Assembly (NCBI GenBank): GCA_902728285.1
Contig: CACVBU010000615.1
Span: 62,001 to 126,000 of the forward strand
Length of the DNA stretch: 64,000 bases
Direction of reading: 5' to 3'
Origin: Clytia hemisphaerica
Lineage: Eukaryota > Cnidaria > Hydrozoa > Leptothecata > Clytiidae
The notes under the pieces are model-generated. The model had not been told where the DNA came from. It did not search any database and saw nothing but the letters and a program-made list of their open reading frames with translations. This document shows, piece after piece, positions 12,301 to 23,654 of the stretch (position 1 is its first letter; each line of letters starts with the position of its first letter). The position numbers and the translations under genes were made by a program.

Positions 12301-15300
12301 TGAAAACAGGATTAAAGTGCAATAACTTAGTGGGTCCTTAATGGGCCCCAGCGAGCTATTTTGAGTCGTGGGGGCCAATATTTTGGAGAAAAAAATATCG
12401 TCCACCATGTTTGGGCGAGGAGGAAAATTTTTCACGTTTTACACCCTCAAAACACCTTAAAAAGTTATCTAAATTGGGGAGAATAATAGTTTTTATGGCT
12501 TAAAATAGTAACTTTAAAAAAAGTATGGCATGGTCTGCAAGAGGGGTTAATATCTATTCTTCAGATAATTTGCCAGATTTCAGTCTCACGTTATAAAATT
12601 ACCTTCTTTAGATGCATACTTGAAAGAACATTTGGAATACAAATGGAAACAAGACAAGGTTAGCATACAGTCAGAAGAAATGGCTCAATATACTGTCAAA
12701 AGTGCATACAACCTCAGAAGAAATGCTAACTTCTCAGATTTAGGTATATTCATTTCTACACCATTCAGTGTCGCAGCTACAGTCATGGACATAAATTGCA
12801 AAACAAAAGCAAATTTCCCCTTTTCCCCCATTTTCAATGTTCAATGAACGGTGGGTTGGCGGTGCACACTGAACATTGCAATGGGGTAAGGGGGTCTGTT
12901 TTCTACAATCTTACTGCAATTTGCTATGTCTTAAACATTCTTTCCCATGATTGGGGGGGGGGGGGGTTGTACTTTTACGGTGTGACGGGATTGGCCCTTT
13001 TTTAGTACGGTATTACGGGATTTGACGAAAAAAAGACGGGAAAACGGTATTTTAAAATCAGACGGTGACGGTATTTGGCCTTATTTTTTGTCATTATGCC
13101 GGTATTTGAGGCTGTACAAACCGGCGTGACAGTGTTATTATTTTTTTCAATTTTTGGGATTCCGGGATTCGGCAAAAATTTTGAGGGGAAAACGGTATTT
13201 CGAACCCCTACAAACCCCCATGATTTGATTGTATAGTTGTATTTCTTGTTATGAGAGCGTCAAATATGTATCGTTGAAGTCCTCGCGTGGGATAGGTTTT
13301 AAGGCTAGAATAATATGGTTTTATTTTCATCCTTGAATTTTTTCGTGCGTATTTCATTTATATTTCATCTTTTTAGGCACGTTTTCAGAATTGGTGGTAA
13401 CATTTACATTTGCTCGACAGATTTCAGTGACCATCATCCAGTTGTTTTTCCCAGCCACCGCTATTGTGTCGGTATCGTGGGTTTCACTGTGGATTCACAA
13501 GAACTGTGTCTCTGCTAGAGTCGGTAGGTTGAAATCTTTATTTTTATCTTATCGGCGGTCGGTCCCTATCAGGTTATCTATGTAACAGATTCAAAAATCT
13601 CTAGGGAAATTTCAAACTCTTTGCTGTCATAAGTCGAAACAGATATAAACAGAGTCATAAACAGATATAAAATATAAACCTCTGAAGTACTCTGGCACAG
13701 ACTACTTATATGTTCACTGCTAAATCTTGAGCCTTTTTAACTACTAGACCAACAAATAAAACAGACAAAAATTAAAATCGAGTCAAATTCAAACTTGTTT
13801 AAAACGTATTTGGAGGTTTCATAGTTGATATTGTCGATTTACTCTGACAAAAATGCAATTTTTCAGAACCTATTTTCAGGGTGAACATCTTTTTTTCATT
13901 TTCTTAACGAATTATTAGTAAATATTTATTTTGCAGAACTAATTCTCAATGTATGCACCGAATTCTGTAACTTTAGATTTTTCCTACGAAAATTAGTTAG
14001 TGCATTCAAAAGGTGTCGCTTTTGATAGAAATGCCACCAGACTGAAAGCCATTAACGAAAAGAAAGATATATATCGAGGTATCGTTTTCATGACTCGAAG
14101 CTCTATAACAAGTTGTCCCTTCGCAGTTCACAATGCTTTACAAACCTTACTCCATAACTCGAACAAATTTTGTGTTCTCCGTGCGTGTTCGAGTTATTGA
14201 GACTCCATTGTATTTGGGTCTTGATCAGATGAAAGCTAGGCTCGTTTCGGGTGTAAAACTCCTACTCTTCGGGATATGCGCACTGCTCTTGTTTTGAATA
14301 TTGAATTGCTTCGGATACATCGCATGCGCACTGAGGTTTTGATGAAACAATAGAGAGTTTCGAAAGCTACCCCACTAAAAAGTGAATCCCCGGTGGGGGT
14401 CACTAGTGGCCGCCCATAGCACAGCAGTGTCTATAGACCAAAAGTAAGGATTAAAAAAGCCTAGAGCTGTCTATTGTGTAGACTAATGAAAACAACTCTT
14501 ACCATTTGTCTAATTCTTTTTTTCCCAGCATTATGCGTAACAACGATGCTAACAATCTGTGCTTTCTGGGGCTCAGTGAATCGTCAGCTGCCACGTGTCA
14601 ATTATCCAAAAGCTGTTGACTACTATTTCATAGTATCGTTCCTATTCATTATGTTAACTCTGGTCGAATTCACCATTGTTTTGAATTTTGATTTTGATTC
14701 TCTGAAAACGAAATCGGTGAAAAAGCAATCTGGTAAAGACACATTGAAACGAGAAAATAGTTTACGAAATCAGTTACCGGTATGTATCTACCATTTTCAT
14801 ATTTTGAAAAGTTTTCATTACTTGTCTATTGCGGAAAAAGTTTTTACCCTCGTGTTGAAAAGGTGCTCTTTGGAAAGACAGCCCCCTTGGTCTTTACAGT
14901 GGGCAAATATTTATGGTAGCCAACTTGGATTAAAATTTCATAGACCAGACCCTTCCGTAAATTGGTCTATTCATCCCTCATGTAATTCCGACAACCTTCA
15001 TAAAGTAAGATTTAGAAAGGCCGGAATCACTTATTGAAAAAAGAGAAACCTTTTCCCCGACTCTTTATTAGCTATCAGCAATTCCGATCTTTTATTATTC
15101 CCAGGTTTAAAGAAGGATATCGGAATCCTCCAAGAAAGGATTGTGAAGTGATTATCTCCCATTAGAACTTTAGATCAATCATAATTTGATGAAAAGAAGG
15201 ATTCTGAAATTTCTTTTCGAAAGTGATGAGGAAGGACTTTCTCGTGACGCAATTAAACAAAAAGCCTATCAAGGAAAGAAAAGCCTCGCCTGCCCAACAT

Positions 15301-15836
15301 AACAATGCAAAATACACCTTTTCGTCCGTAGCTGCCAATTGCTGCACGGGAATTTTTTGTCCGTTTTACCACCCTAAAATTGTTCCAGTCCTTTTTTTGC
15401 ACTTAAAGACAATAGACAAAAGTGTAAAAAAGGATTGGATCGATAGTTGACGGTGGTAAATTAAATAATAAAGTAGCACGCGCCTGACCGCGCGATTACG
15501 GTCGAAAAGGTGTATAGAAAGTAACTTTAATTTAATTTCTTATTTCAGAAGCACACTCACCATGTATTACGCCGAAAGATCAGCCGTTTGGATGCAAATG
15601 TCTTACAAGGAGATCTAGTCTGTGAAATAGACAACACAGGGCGAACAGTACATTACTCATTGGCCAAAAAGGAGCAATGGAAAAAACCAAAAGTTGATAA
15701 AAACAAAATGCCGTATTTCTTTAAATATTATCCGGTGACAGGGAAGCCGGCGACTTTGGATGTGATCGCCAGGTTCTTATTCCCCTTTGTTTATTTTTGT
15801 TTTAATGTGATTTTTTGGAAAACATACAGTTTGTAA
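9325..15836 (+). CDS. Cys-loop ligand-gated anion channel subunit (GABA-A/glycine receptor-like), nine exons
   Basis: Exons: 9325-9395, 10351-10478, 10806-10873, 11495-11721, 11934-12016, 12612-12743, 13377-13523, 14529-14779, 15549-15836. All introns are GT..AG, phases agree throughout, and the product is 464 residues, the usual family length. Residues 1-22 are a signal peptide. The extracellular domain has a loop-A-like WTPDTVIS and the Cys loop C172-C186 (CKMDFRNYPMDIQSC, 13 residues between). TM1 is near 252-272. TM2 reads ARVALCVTTMLTI: the Ala-Arg at -1'/0' is typical of anion-selective members, Leu 9' is kept, and the usual Gly 4' is Cys. TM3 is near 315-338, followed by a basic intracellular loop, then TM4 near 438-459 with the short tail TYSL. 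Ligand cannot be assigned; GABA, glycine or another small molecule are all possible. Introns are full of MITE copies, but the coding sequence is intact. Confidence 0.9.
9411..9680. repeat. MITE copy in receptor intron 1 (diverged)
   Basis: Starts 15 bp after the exon 1 donor. It has CATCCCCTTCTCAGGGACCCG on the left and CTGTGAGAAGGGGGTGTT on the right, with the AAAATTCAGTGGGGATGGGA core shared with copies at 16119 and 50044. It creates an ORF running out of exon 1, which is not coding. Confidence 0.7.
9907..10101. repeat. MITE copy in receptor intron 1
   Basis: Ends CACCCCTGTGTCACAGACCC and GGGGCTGTGAGACAGGGGTG are inverted repeats. The core AACCTTGGAACAATATAATT matches the copy at 25361-25621, so this is the same family with an internal deletion. 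Confidence 0.75.
12949..13200. repeat. G-run and diverged repeat in receptor intron 6
   Basis: A run of about 16 G near 12951-12967 is followed by a block (ACGGTGTGACGGGATT, GTACGGTATTACGGGATTTG) present in reverse complement at 26943-27055. Nothing coding is seen. Confidence 0.6.
14065..14370. repeat. Repeats in receptor intron 7
   Basis: 14065-14215 carries a GTTCGAGTTATTGAGACTCCA end like the pogo-type MITE at 18432-18610. 14243-14370 is about 80 percent similar by eye to 28645-28770 (GGATACATCGCATGCGCACT core). Confidence 0.6.
15313..15514. repeat. MITE with TACACCTTTTCG ends, copy 1 (receptor intron 8)
   Basis: Left end TACACCTTTTCGTCCGTAGC and right end CGATTACGGTCGAAAAGGTGTA are inverted repeats with TA at each edge. 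A TTTTACCACCCTAA / GGTGGTAA inner arm is also present. The second copy is at 62782-62964. Confidence 0.75.
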
Positions 15837-16118
15837 AAGATTGACATTTCAATATTCTTCAATGTACTTCGACAAAGAGTTGTATTACAAATTCGAGCTG
15901 TATCAAAAGTTTGTCAATTTCGACGAATTGGAAAGGTAATCGAATTATGAAGTGGAGGCGTTCAAAGCTGAGTATGCTAACGACATAAAGAAATTACTAT
16001 GTAAAACTGACAATAAAATCCATGCAGTTGGAAAGATAACATGAAAACACTAACATTCATAACACTTTAATATGGATAACATTATTTAGCTGGATTAGTA
16101 AAGAAGTATACTTTAAAT
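15837..16118. other. 3' flank of the receptor gene
   Basis: Untranslated or intergenic sequence after the TAA stop. No canonical AATAAA could be confirmed near the stop. No ORF. Confidence 0.35.
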
Positions 16119-16378
16119 GACATCCCGCCCTTCTCACAGACCCAGTGAGATTTTTTCACCCAACGGGGGTAAAAATAGCGGACCAAAACTCGATGGGGGT
16201 TAATATTCCCATTTTGCTCATGACTGGGGATTTGAATTCCATTGTTTTCTACCAAGAAAATTCAGTAGGGATGGAAAAAATGGCACAAAAACTTGCAGTG
16301 AGGACAAGAATGAGAGTAAAATTTTCCACCTGGGACAATGTTTTGACAAATTGTTTTAAATGACATCCCAATTTTGCG
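16119..16378. repeat. Diverged MITE of the CTGTGAGAAGGGGTGT family
   Basis: The left end GCCCTTCTCACAGACCCAGT and the GATGGAAAAAATGGCACAAAA core match copies at 9411 and 50044. The right end is degenerate. Confidence 0.6.
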
Positions 16379-16499
16379 TGTCACTGTTTGACAAGTTTAC
16401 GATCTTTGTTCAAACACAGTAATCAAATATTGTTGTAAGACTGTAACACAAGTTCAAGTTTAAGCGTGAAGGGAACAATCCGTGCCATAATATATTTGC

Positions 16500-17110
16500 A
16501 CTTTTGGCTAATTAACCATTTTTCGAAAATTGAAGTTCGAGCGAGAATGTCAATTTTTGGCCCTCGACTTGATTTCATCGATTATTACGATCTAGCAGGG
16601 ATTTATTGGTTTCTAGGCTATATTTCAAGCGCTACTGGACCATTTTTGAACTTTTGGATCCTCAGATCCTAAGGTGTTAAGTCTAAAGTCTCATGTTAAA
16701 ACTCAGAGTTAAAACTCTACCCTTACAACCTACTTTAGAGCACTTACAAATCGATTGTGGTTTCAAAACACCCCGGTGAATTTCCCTTTTGTGCCAAGTA
16801 TTTTGTCACTGATTGAAGAAAAATGTCTTTAAAGGAAAATAAAGCAACTTTTTCACAACCCAAATACGCATGACCCGTGCGGTTTTCACACAAAAGTCGG
16901 ATTGGAAGTAGACTCTATCCCTGGATTTCAAAATATTCTCCCCTCTAAAATATAGAAAGCGCTAAATTCTATCCCTCGTCTCATAAAGCGGCGCAAATCT
17001 TAAGGCGTCACTTTTCCTTGATTCGGAAAATATCGAATAAGATTCAGGTCTATCCCTTTCGGGCTTTAAACTCAATGGTCAAATATCAGAACAAAGCAAT
17101 GTTACTAGAC
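16500..17110. repeat. Dispersed repeat, copy 2
   Basis: Counterpart of 4495-4990. It includes GAAGTTCGAGCGAGAATGTC near 16530 and TTGTGCCAAGTATTTTGTCA near 16790, both inverted relative to copy 1, then a direct-orientation CCTTTCGGGCTTTAAACTCA block near 17057. Non-coding. Confidence 0.55.
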
Positions 17111-17303
17111 TATGCGCTATAGTCTAGGACGAATTCGAATAATAAAAAAATAACCTCAAACACGGAAATTAGCAGTCGGGCGGAAATTTTGTCCACGCGG
17201 GCGAAAATAGTTGGAGAGTCTCTATTTTCCGCCGCGCAATTTATTACGTTTTATACGCCGCGCAATTTATTACGTTTTATAATATACAACTATTTTATAT
17301 CAT

Positions 17304-17686
17304 AAGGCGAGACCAATTTGATTAATTGTTTTACGGGTCCGACCGACCCTGAAATCTCAAAAATCGAAATAAGAATAAAATAAATTTTGGTGGTACATTT
17401 TTGTTTTCATTGCATAACAGATTGCCAAATTTGCTAAATTTTGGTAGTTTTTCCAAGGTTCTGAGAATTTTGTGTTCGATTTTTCATTTTATCAATGAAT
17501 TCGAGCTTTTTGTGTTTTTTTATTTTCTATTTCGGATTTTTGTCAAGAGTTGGTAGTTTTTGCTGCCTTTTAAGGAGATTTTACTGGGTCAAATTTTACT
17601 TTTTTTTTATTTTTTTCGCCGACCGACCGACCCTCTTTTTGGGGTAGCTTGACCCGTAAAACAACAAATTAAATTTGTCTCGCCTA
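17304..17686. repeat. MITE with AGGCGAGAC ends
   Basis: Ends AAGGCGAGACCAATTTGATT and AAATTTGTCTCGCC are inverted repeats. Both subterminal regions hold TTTTACGGGTC and (GACC)n. Related pieces lie at about 26877-26945 and 46290-46820. Just before it, 17221-17280 is a short tandem duplication of GCCGCGCAATTTATTACGTT. Confidence 0.75.
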
Positions 17687-17811
17687 ATATCATAATAATA
17701 TATGACACGGGTTAAATGAACATTATATTTATTTTTAATTAATTGTGATGGATATAGTGTAAAAGATGGTATTATTTACAGTTTTTTAATCATTCCAATA
17801 AATATAAAGAT

Positions 17812-18096
17812 CAGTGGCGTGGTGGCAAGGGGGGCCAGGTGGGCCAGGCCCCACCAGCGGAGCCCTTTTGAGAAGGGGCGCCAAGAAGGATTTTCCAGAC
17901 GCCCCTATCAAAAGATTGGCAACTGAAAAGCCAAAAATCGCGCCCCTTATCACCTTAAAATTTCTTTGGCTCGCTTCGCTCGCACACTCTTCTACTAAAT
18001 GTATATAGAGAGAGGGCACCGAAAACAAAAAAATCTCCAAAAAGGGCGCCAAATTCTGCTTGGCCACCCCAGAAAAATTTTCCCACCACGCCACTG
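17812..18096. mobile_element. hAT-like non-autonomous element
   Basis: Termini CAGTGGCGTGGTGG and CCACCACGCCACTG are perfect inverted repeats and match the hAT pattern CAGTGGCG. The hexamer AAAGAT directly flanks both ends (17806-17811, 18097-18102) as a target duplication, shorter than the usual 8 bp. The ORFs inside are GC-rich repeat sequence, not a transposase. Confidence 0.75.
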
Positions 18097-18260
18097 AAAG
18101 ATTCTTGATAATATGGGCCAATTCAAGTTCGAAATGGATCATGGGTAATCAGAGCCGATTCCACACTGGGCAGGTGAAAAAACTACAAAATGTTTAACCA
18201 ATAGGAAGAGACCATTGGTCCTGATTCCCTTTTTTTCTTTTCTACCGTGAAATTCAATTC

Positions 18261-18385
18261 TTGATATTGATGACGTAATGTTTTATATGGAAACACACAA
18301 AAACGCGTATGACAACAGTTTCATTGTTCTAAATCAAAATGTTTTTCGGGTGTTCGGTATAAAAGATTACGTCATGAATAACAAG
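18261..18385. repeat. TGACGTAATGTTTT hairpin MITE (diverged copy)
   Basis: TGATGACGTAATGTTTTATA and ATTACGTCATGAA face each other across about 80 bp. Cleaner copies are at 21781-21918 and 30004-30152. Confidence 0.6.
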
Positions 18386-18431
18386 AAGTGACCTGTAGCG
18401 AATAGCGTCTAATAAAGATGGCCAAGTACTG

Positions 18432-18610
18432 CAGTTGGATTCTCTTTAACTCGAACCTGTATATAACTCGAACGTCTCCTTCACTCGAGAAAAAGTTTTA
18501 TCATCCCTTCTGTTAACCAAGCATTGTGTACACCTTCCATAACTCGAAATTTCCTTAACTCGAACAAAATTGTGTTCCCAGTGCGTGTTCGAGTTATGGA
18601 GACTCCACTG
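18432..18610. repeat. Pogo/Tigger-like MITE
   Basis: Left end CAGTTGGATTCTCTTTAACT and right end GAGTTATGGAGACTCCACTG are imperfect inverted repeats. TA flanks the right end, as in the Tc1/mariner-pogo group. Repeated AACTCGAAC motifs lie inside. No transposase. Confidence 0.65.
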
Positions 18611-18624
18611 TAGTAACCTAGTGA

Positions 18625-18876
18625 TTACTCTCGGGTACCTAATAGTCGGGAGGGTTGGAATAAGGGGGGGTTGGAAAAATCTCAAAACTTAATAAGCAGG
18701 GGGGGGGTCGGAATAGAAATTATGGGTGGTAAATCTTTTTAAAGGAGGCTAATACAACAAAAGAGGGGACTTTCAAAAATATTTTAATAAGCGGGGGGGT
18801 TTGGAATAACAATGTCCTGGGTGGAAAATTTTCGAATAATCAGCGGGGGTGACGGCTATTAGGTACCCCCAGAGTA
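18625..18876. repeat. MITE with TACTCTCGGGTACCTAATA ends
   Basis: Ends TACTCTCGGGTACCTAATAG and CTATTAGGTACCCCCAGAGTA are inverted repeats. Internal G-rich blocks (AAGCGGGGGGGTTTGGAATA) repeat. Another copy at 32281-36244 is split by a 3.68-kb transposon. Confidence 0.75.
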
Positions 18877-18897
18877 AAACGACGAATAGCTGTGTTT

Positions 18898-19638
18898 TTA
18901 GGAATCAATTTTATGTTTGATACCCAATTTGATAGCTCGTATCATCATTAAATGTGTGTCTGTAAAATTACTATTCTGAAGTTCCGGCATCAACGGTTGT
19001 AATTCTCTGGCTGGTTCCAATAAGGTTTTTCGAGGAGTTGGTAAAAGTGTTTTACGTTTCTGGTAACTTTGGTGTAATAAATGGTCCTTTATTGATAATT
19101 GAGATTCTAAGATATGGTGATTGTTGTGGTATGGTAATAATGTCTTTGGTTGCTTCCAGTATGGTTTTCTTTTGTTGATCAATTTTTTAAAAGTTTGAAT
19201 CTTTTCAGTGTAAGTGCTCGTAGATTCTCTTTGGTTCTGTTGTGAGCATCTTGGATGATATAATGAGTTTGATGAATGAATCTTTACGGAGACGATTGGT
19301 GAGTGTGTTGTACTGTTTGTTAAAATAGTATGTCCAGTTCTAGAATCTAATAACGTCCGACCTTTTGAATTCCTGTTATAATTTTGATGTGAGTATGTTG
19401 TGAGTTTGGAAGTTTGGAGTCTTGTTGACGTTGAGTTAGTGCATTGTTTATAGTCCATTGTTTGAATGGCGCTTGTTTCTTGATTTTGTATAGCGTTTAT
19501 TGAAGATGGAAAAGAAATACAGTTTTTCACTATACGGTTCAATGGTTGTTGTTTCTCATTTGAAGGAGACTTCTTGGTGGCTAAAGACCAAGGATCTGTT
19601 ACATTCAGGTTTGAATCTTTATCATTGCCAATCTCCAT
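18898..19638 (-). CDS. Hypothetical protein, single ORF of 246 residues
   Basis: The ORF opens at an ATG in a strong eukaryotic context (CACCATGG) and runs 246 codons, long for this AT-rich sequence. The product is hydrophilic, rich in Ser, Thr, Asn, Gln and Lys, with no signal peptide, no membrane segment and no motif I recognise. It has repeated short basic and Gln-rich stretches (KRKTLLPTPRKTLL). The C-terminal MMIRAIKLGIKHKIDS could be a short amphipathic helix. No splice sites were needed to build it. It lies just beyond a MITE at 18625-18876, and its stop is within 25 bp of that repeat region. It could be a genuine lineage-specific gene, a fragment of a transposon ORF, or a chance ORF. 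Confidence 0.4.
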   Translation of the reverse strand: MEIGNDKDSNLNVTDPWSLATKKSPSNEKQQPLNRIVKNCISFPSSINAIQNQETSAIQTMDYKQCTNSTSTRLQTSKLTTYSHQNYNRNSKGRTLLDSRTGHTILTNSTTHSPIVSVKIHSSNSLYHPRCSQQNQRESTSTYTEKIQTFKKLINKRKPYWKQPKTLLPYHNNHHILESQLSIKDHLLHQSYQKRKTLLPTPRKTLLEPARELQPLMPELQNSNFTDTHLMMIRAIKLGIKHKIDS

Positions 19639-19639
19639 G

Positions 19640-20960
19640 GTGACACCAAAAATACGAGATTGACAGACAAAATATGCCTTCCAATGGAAGTAAAATATTG
19701 TATCTTCAATTGTATCAGTTCTAGTGTATCCTCAAGAAACAAACTCTCAATTTTTAATCCATAGAAACTTCCTAAAGGAAAGTAAGTAACTTTTATCTTT
19801 ATCCTTTCTGAAAAAATAAAAGATACGCATAGGTTAAGACAAGAATTACTGGAATTACCCTTTTTTATTTGATTCCTTAGAGTTTATTATTGTCCAAAGA
19901 CACCAGTAATCACTCTTAATTTACCCTCGAAACAATTGGCGAATATCGGTGTTTTTGACTTCTAGACTAGACTGAGTGGTGCAATATCTTACCATAATAT
20001 GAAAGGTGAAATTCGAAAAAACAAAACATAGCAATTCTAGAGTGCGATAAAAACATTTTTTGACCAAACTAATCAAAGCTGCTTGCCACAACCACAGCAG
20101 TACTTGATACATTATATAGGAAACAACAATATGTTTTTGATTGCTGCACTTCTTTTATCACTTTCTCAAATGTTTCAATATCATTCCTCGTTTATGCTAT
20201 TCAAGCACCAGACATAATTTCAAAAAGCAATACGGAAGAGGATTGTCCTACGCTTATTCCTTCACTAAAAAGGTGCAGGACAACACTTCCCCGTGGATAT
20301 CCGTTCAAATTCCTTCATAGATCATTAGTCATCAATGGCTACCTTTCATAAAAAAAATTGTGAAAAAATAGAGAATTTTGTCTCCTTTAATGGACTGTCA
20401 AAAATGTGTCATAAGCCGATTAGGATTTGTTTATGAAATTTCCAGTGTTGTTTTTATTAATGAGGTCAAAGGTTTTATTCTTATTCAAGATGCATAGCAC
20501 TAACTACCTTATTACACGAATATTACTAGTCATTGAAAAATTTCGTGTTACTAAAAACCCCCTTAATTAAAACCAGTCGTGGTGTCCTTGAAAAAGTAAA
20601 TAAAATTCGTGTTAATTTTTTGCGTGTTAATTTCAAGGCCGTTGAATACTTGCCTAGTAATATTTGTGTAATAAGGTATGTGTAGGTCATTCTTTAGGGT
20701 TATAGGCTTGTAAAGCTAAAAAAAAGGTAATTGTTCATTTTATGAAAAGTCTGAGATCTTATGCACACGAATAATTACTCTGTAAGATATACAGGTTGAA
20801 GCAGTGCCTTGATTTGTCTCAATCCTTATGTGACGTCACAGGGCTGTTTTCACCGTCAGACGAGCTCCTAACCCCAAATTTTGACGAAAAATGACATAAA
20901 CTCCTCGATAAATTTTGGTAAGTTAAGAGCAATGAATGGGCAAATCAAAAGTTATTCTCT
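19640..20960. other. Intergenic, no supported gene
   Basis: AT-rich. A 63-residue minus-strand ORF at 19921-20112 has a hydrophobic start but no other support. Diffuse GTGTTAAT motifs near 20500-20680 look repeat-derived. Confidence 0.35.
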
Positions 20961-20965
20961 AAAAA

Positions 20966-21277
20966 TCAATTTACGACGGAAATTGCATCACGGACTACTC
21001 TAACACCCTCCCAAACATTTGTAGTACTCTTACATGTTGACTGTAGACAACGAAATTCCCCCAAAAAATCACAGACTTTTAATCCTAAAGGCATCTTTAT
21101 TAAAATATAGATCTGAAATCTATTAAAATGATCCAATAGCAATAGATCTTCCAAAATACCATAAAGCCAGGTTAACGATTGGATTAAGGTCTGAATCGCT
21201 ATGAAAGAACACTGCATTGCATTATTGAAGGGAAAAATAATCATCAAAACAAACAATTGTAAGGAAATATTCTCCAT
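20966..21277 (-). CDS. Possible small secreted protein (weak)
   Basis: From an internal ATG at 21277 the ORF reads MENISLQLFVLMIIFPFNNA, which looks like a signal peptide. About 83 residues with four cysteines follow, in a pattern I do not recognise. There is no intron or homology support. Hydrophobic ORFs are common in AT-rich DNA, so this is a low-confidence call. Confidence 0.25.
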   Translation of the reverse strand: MENISLQLFVLMIIFPFNNAMQCSFIAIQTLIQSLTWLYGILEDLLLLDHFNRFQIYILIKMPLGLKVCDFLGEFRCLQSTCKSTTNVWEGVRVVRDAISVVN

Positions 21278-21780
21278 CGTTTTTTGCAACATCAACAAAC
21301 AGTTTCATATGTGTAAGGGGTGAAGGAACATTTGCGTAGAATAGATTTTTACAAAAAGCACTTACCTATTCGTGGTATCAAAACATAATTACTTTGTCAT
21401 TAAAAATGCTCTCCTAAGCAAATGTTACTTCACTTCTGTCTACGCTACTGTAATTGGCTTTAATTTTGTTGAGAACAATCTGTCGATACATTTTTATGAC
21501 TGAAAAGAATGCTGATATGATTTCTTAAACCATAAAACGACCTTGCGTTTAACCTTCACTGAGTTTACTTTAAACCGATAAAAGGTAAAGCTGAATGATC
21601 CTTTTAGCACGTCCATATTTTTTATAATGTTTTTATAACAGTATCAAAAAACTGAATCAACAGAAATGCAATAAACCTTTCCCACCAAGCATTTCAGCTG
21701 ACAAAAGAAATGGTGACGAGCTGACGCAGGGAAAATAATGTGTTTCACAACACTAGCTTTTTCACTGTCCATTCATGCCA

Positions 21781-21918
21781 TTCATGACGTAATGTTTTCT
21801 ACGGAAATACCCCGGTTTTAGCCAGTAGCAGCAAATTTAAACTAGACAAAAGTTGTAGAAAATTTGCCAATACTTGCAAAAACCAGGGTCTTTCTGTAGA
21901 AAACATTATGTCATGAAT
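21781..21918. repeat. TGACGTAATGTTTT hairpin MITE
   Basis: Arms TTCATGACGTAATGTTTTCT and AGAAAACATTATGTCATGAA pair over about 30 bp. The centre (AGTAGCAGCAAATTTAAACT) is shared with the copy at 30004-30152. Confidence 0.8.
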
Positions 21919-23640
21919 CATGAATTAAGAGTCGATTAAGAGCGCTTTCTCGAGTATATGCATTATAGTAAACCAATCAAGGTGAATCATATTTTGAAAA
22001 AGAGTGCTCGATGGATAAGCCTAGTAGAATCAAGGTGTATTTCAAAATAAAAGTTCATAGATTAAAATTCCATAGCCTATAGAATATATGAAAACATCCT
22101 CTAACGCTCGCCGAATCCTAGCTTAGTGCGACTATTTAGTTTTTTTCTCTCGCTTAGCGAAAAGAATTTTAAAGGAATTAAAGTGCGATTAGGATATAAA
22201 AATTATCACTTCTTTTACTGAACACCCATGGAATGAATTGATTTTAAAAGAAATTTTCGACAGTTTAACAACCGAAGTAGAATATCTAATGTCTATCGTA
22301 TAAAGGCGATATTCATACATTACATTTACAAGAAAACCCACTTTCTTGGATACCCCCTCCCGGCCAAGATACGTCAAATAGATTTTTTCCAAAGAAAAAG
22401 CGACCAATTTTTAAGTCTCATTAAGTCATACACTACACTTATACCTACAAAAGAAATTCATTGTCGTGTACTACGCTACGATAATCGTGAGATAAGCTCT
22501 GGTACAGAGTAGCTCGAACCCCGCTTGAAACAGATTTTGAAAGTTTATAAAGTGAAACGGTCGCAGATAGCTGGTTGCAAACCTTAACCGCCAACAGATT
22601 TTGAAGATAAGAACTTTTTCAATACTTCTTTGATATTGAAAGAACAAGTCTCCTTCCCTAACCTAATAAAATCTAAAGTCACGAATTTTTCTTGTTTCAT
22701 AACTTATATAGGACCTCATTCAAAGTCAAGCTTTTTCGGGTTTTTGAGAGAGTGTTAGACTAGCAAACTAGTCTGTTAATTGATCATGTCCAGAGGGCGG
22801 GATCATAAAGGCGACGGGCGTTTGCTAAGATAAGAGCTGTGTAGGAGAGCGTGAGAGAATGCTGATTCAGCCCTTGCCGCCGACAAAATTTCTTCCTACA
22901 CTCACTTTTCCCGCGTAATACCGTTCCAGCCCGACTGGCGTGTCAATCTAAAAGAGTTGGTACTTTAATAAATTAGTAGATTTTCTTTGATTTTGATTAT
23001 TGATGTTATTTTATCCATGTTAATTTAGAATGTTCACTATCTATTAAAAACTAAAGTCTCTGCACAAAAGAACTGGTCCCCTCAAAGCATTCGAGATGGA
23101 GCCAATCCCACACAGATTGTAAACCAAGTATTATAAGTCAAACTCGTATCTAGTTCCTTAGTACGTTTTTCGATGATTCTGATAGCGATCACAAAAGTCA
23201 TCAGTAATAAAAAAGTGGTACCATTGGCTCTGGAGATTGAGGAGATTGAGGATAAGTAAATCACGATGATTTCAAAGACAACTTTAACACACTGCTCTCA
23301 GTTCCTCGATGGTATTTTAAACCCCAACGGGGTGACTTTGAAAGTTACAAAGAAAATCCCACCGAAATGAATAAGGCAAAAACCCAAAATCTTGCGACTT
23401 CCCTTAGTCTTCAAGAGTGATCAAATCTGTCAAATTGCTTTTCCACAGTGCTGCAACCAATGAATGGTGAAGCACGAATAACAAGCAAATACCAAATATC
23501 TGAGCAGATTCTGATACACTGCTCTTGAAACATATCGCCCCATTCCCCCAAAAAGACCATGGCTCCGTAAGCGAATCTGTCAGCTTGGCGGACCGCTTTG
23601 ATCTTTTTTTTCATCCTGGCTTAGGATGAATATTAAATGA
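21919..23640. other. Intergenic, no supported gene
   Basis: Short ORFs only (60-72 residues, both strands), none with splice context or motif. GC-richer pocket at 22780-22945 without coding sense. Confidence 0.35.
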
Positions 23641-23654
23641 GCTTTTGTAATAAT

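Noticed and set aside
14474-15037. 187-residue ORF
   Set aside because: Only 14529-14779 is coding (receptor exon 8); the rest reads into introns on both sides past consensus splice sites.
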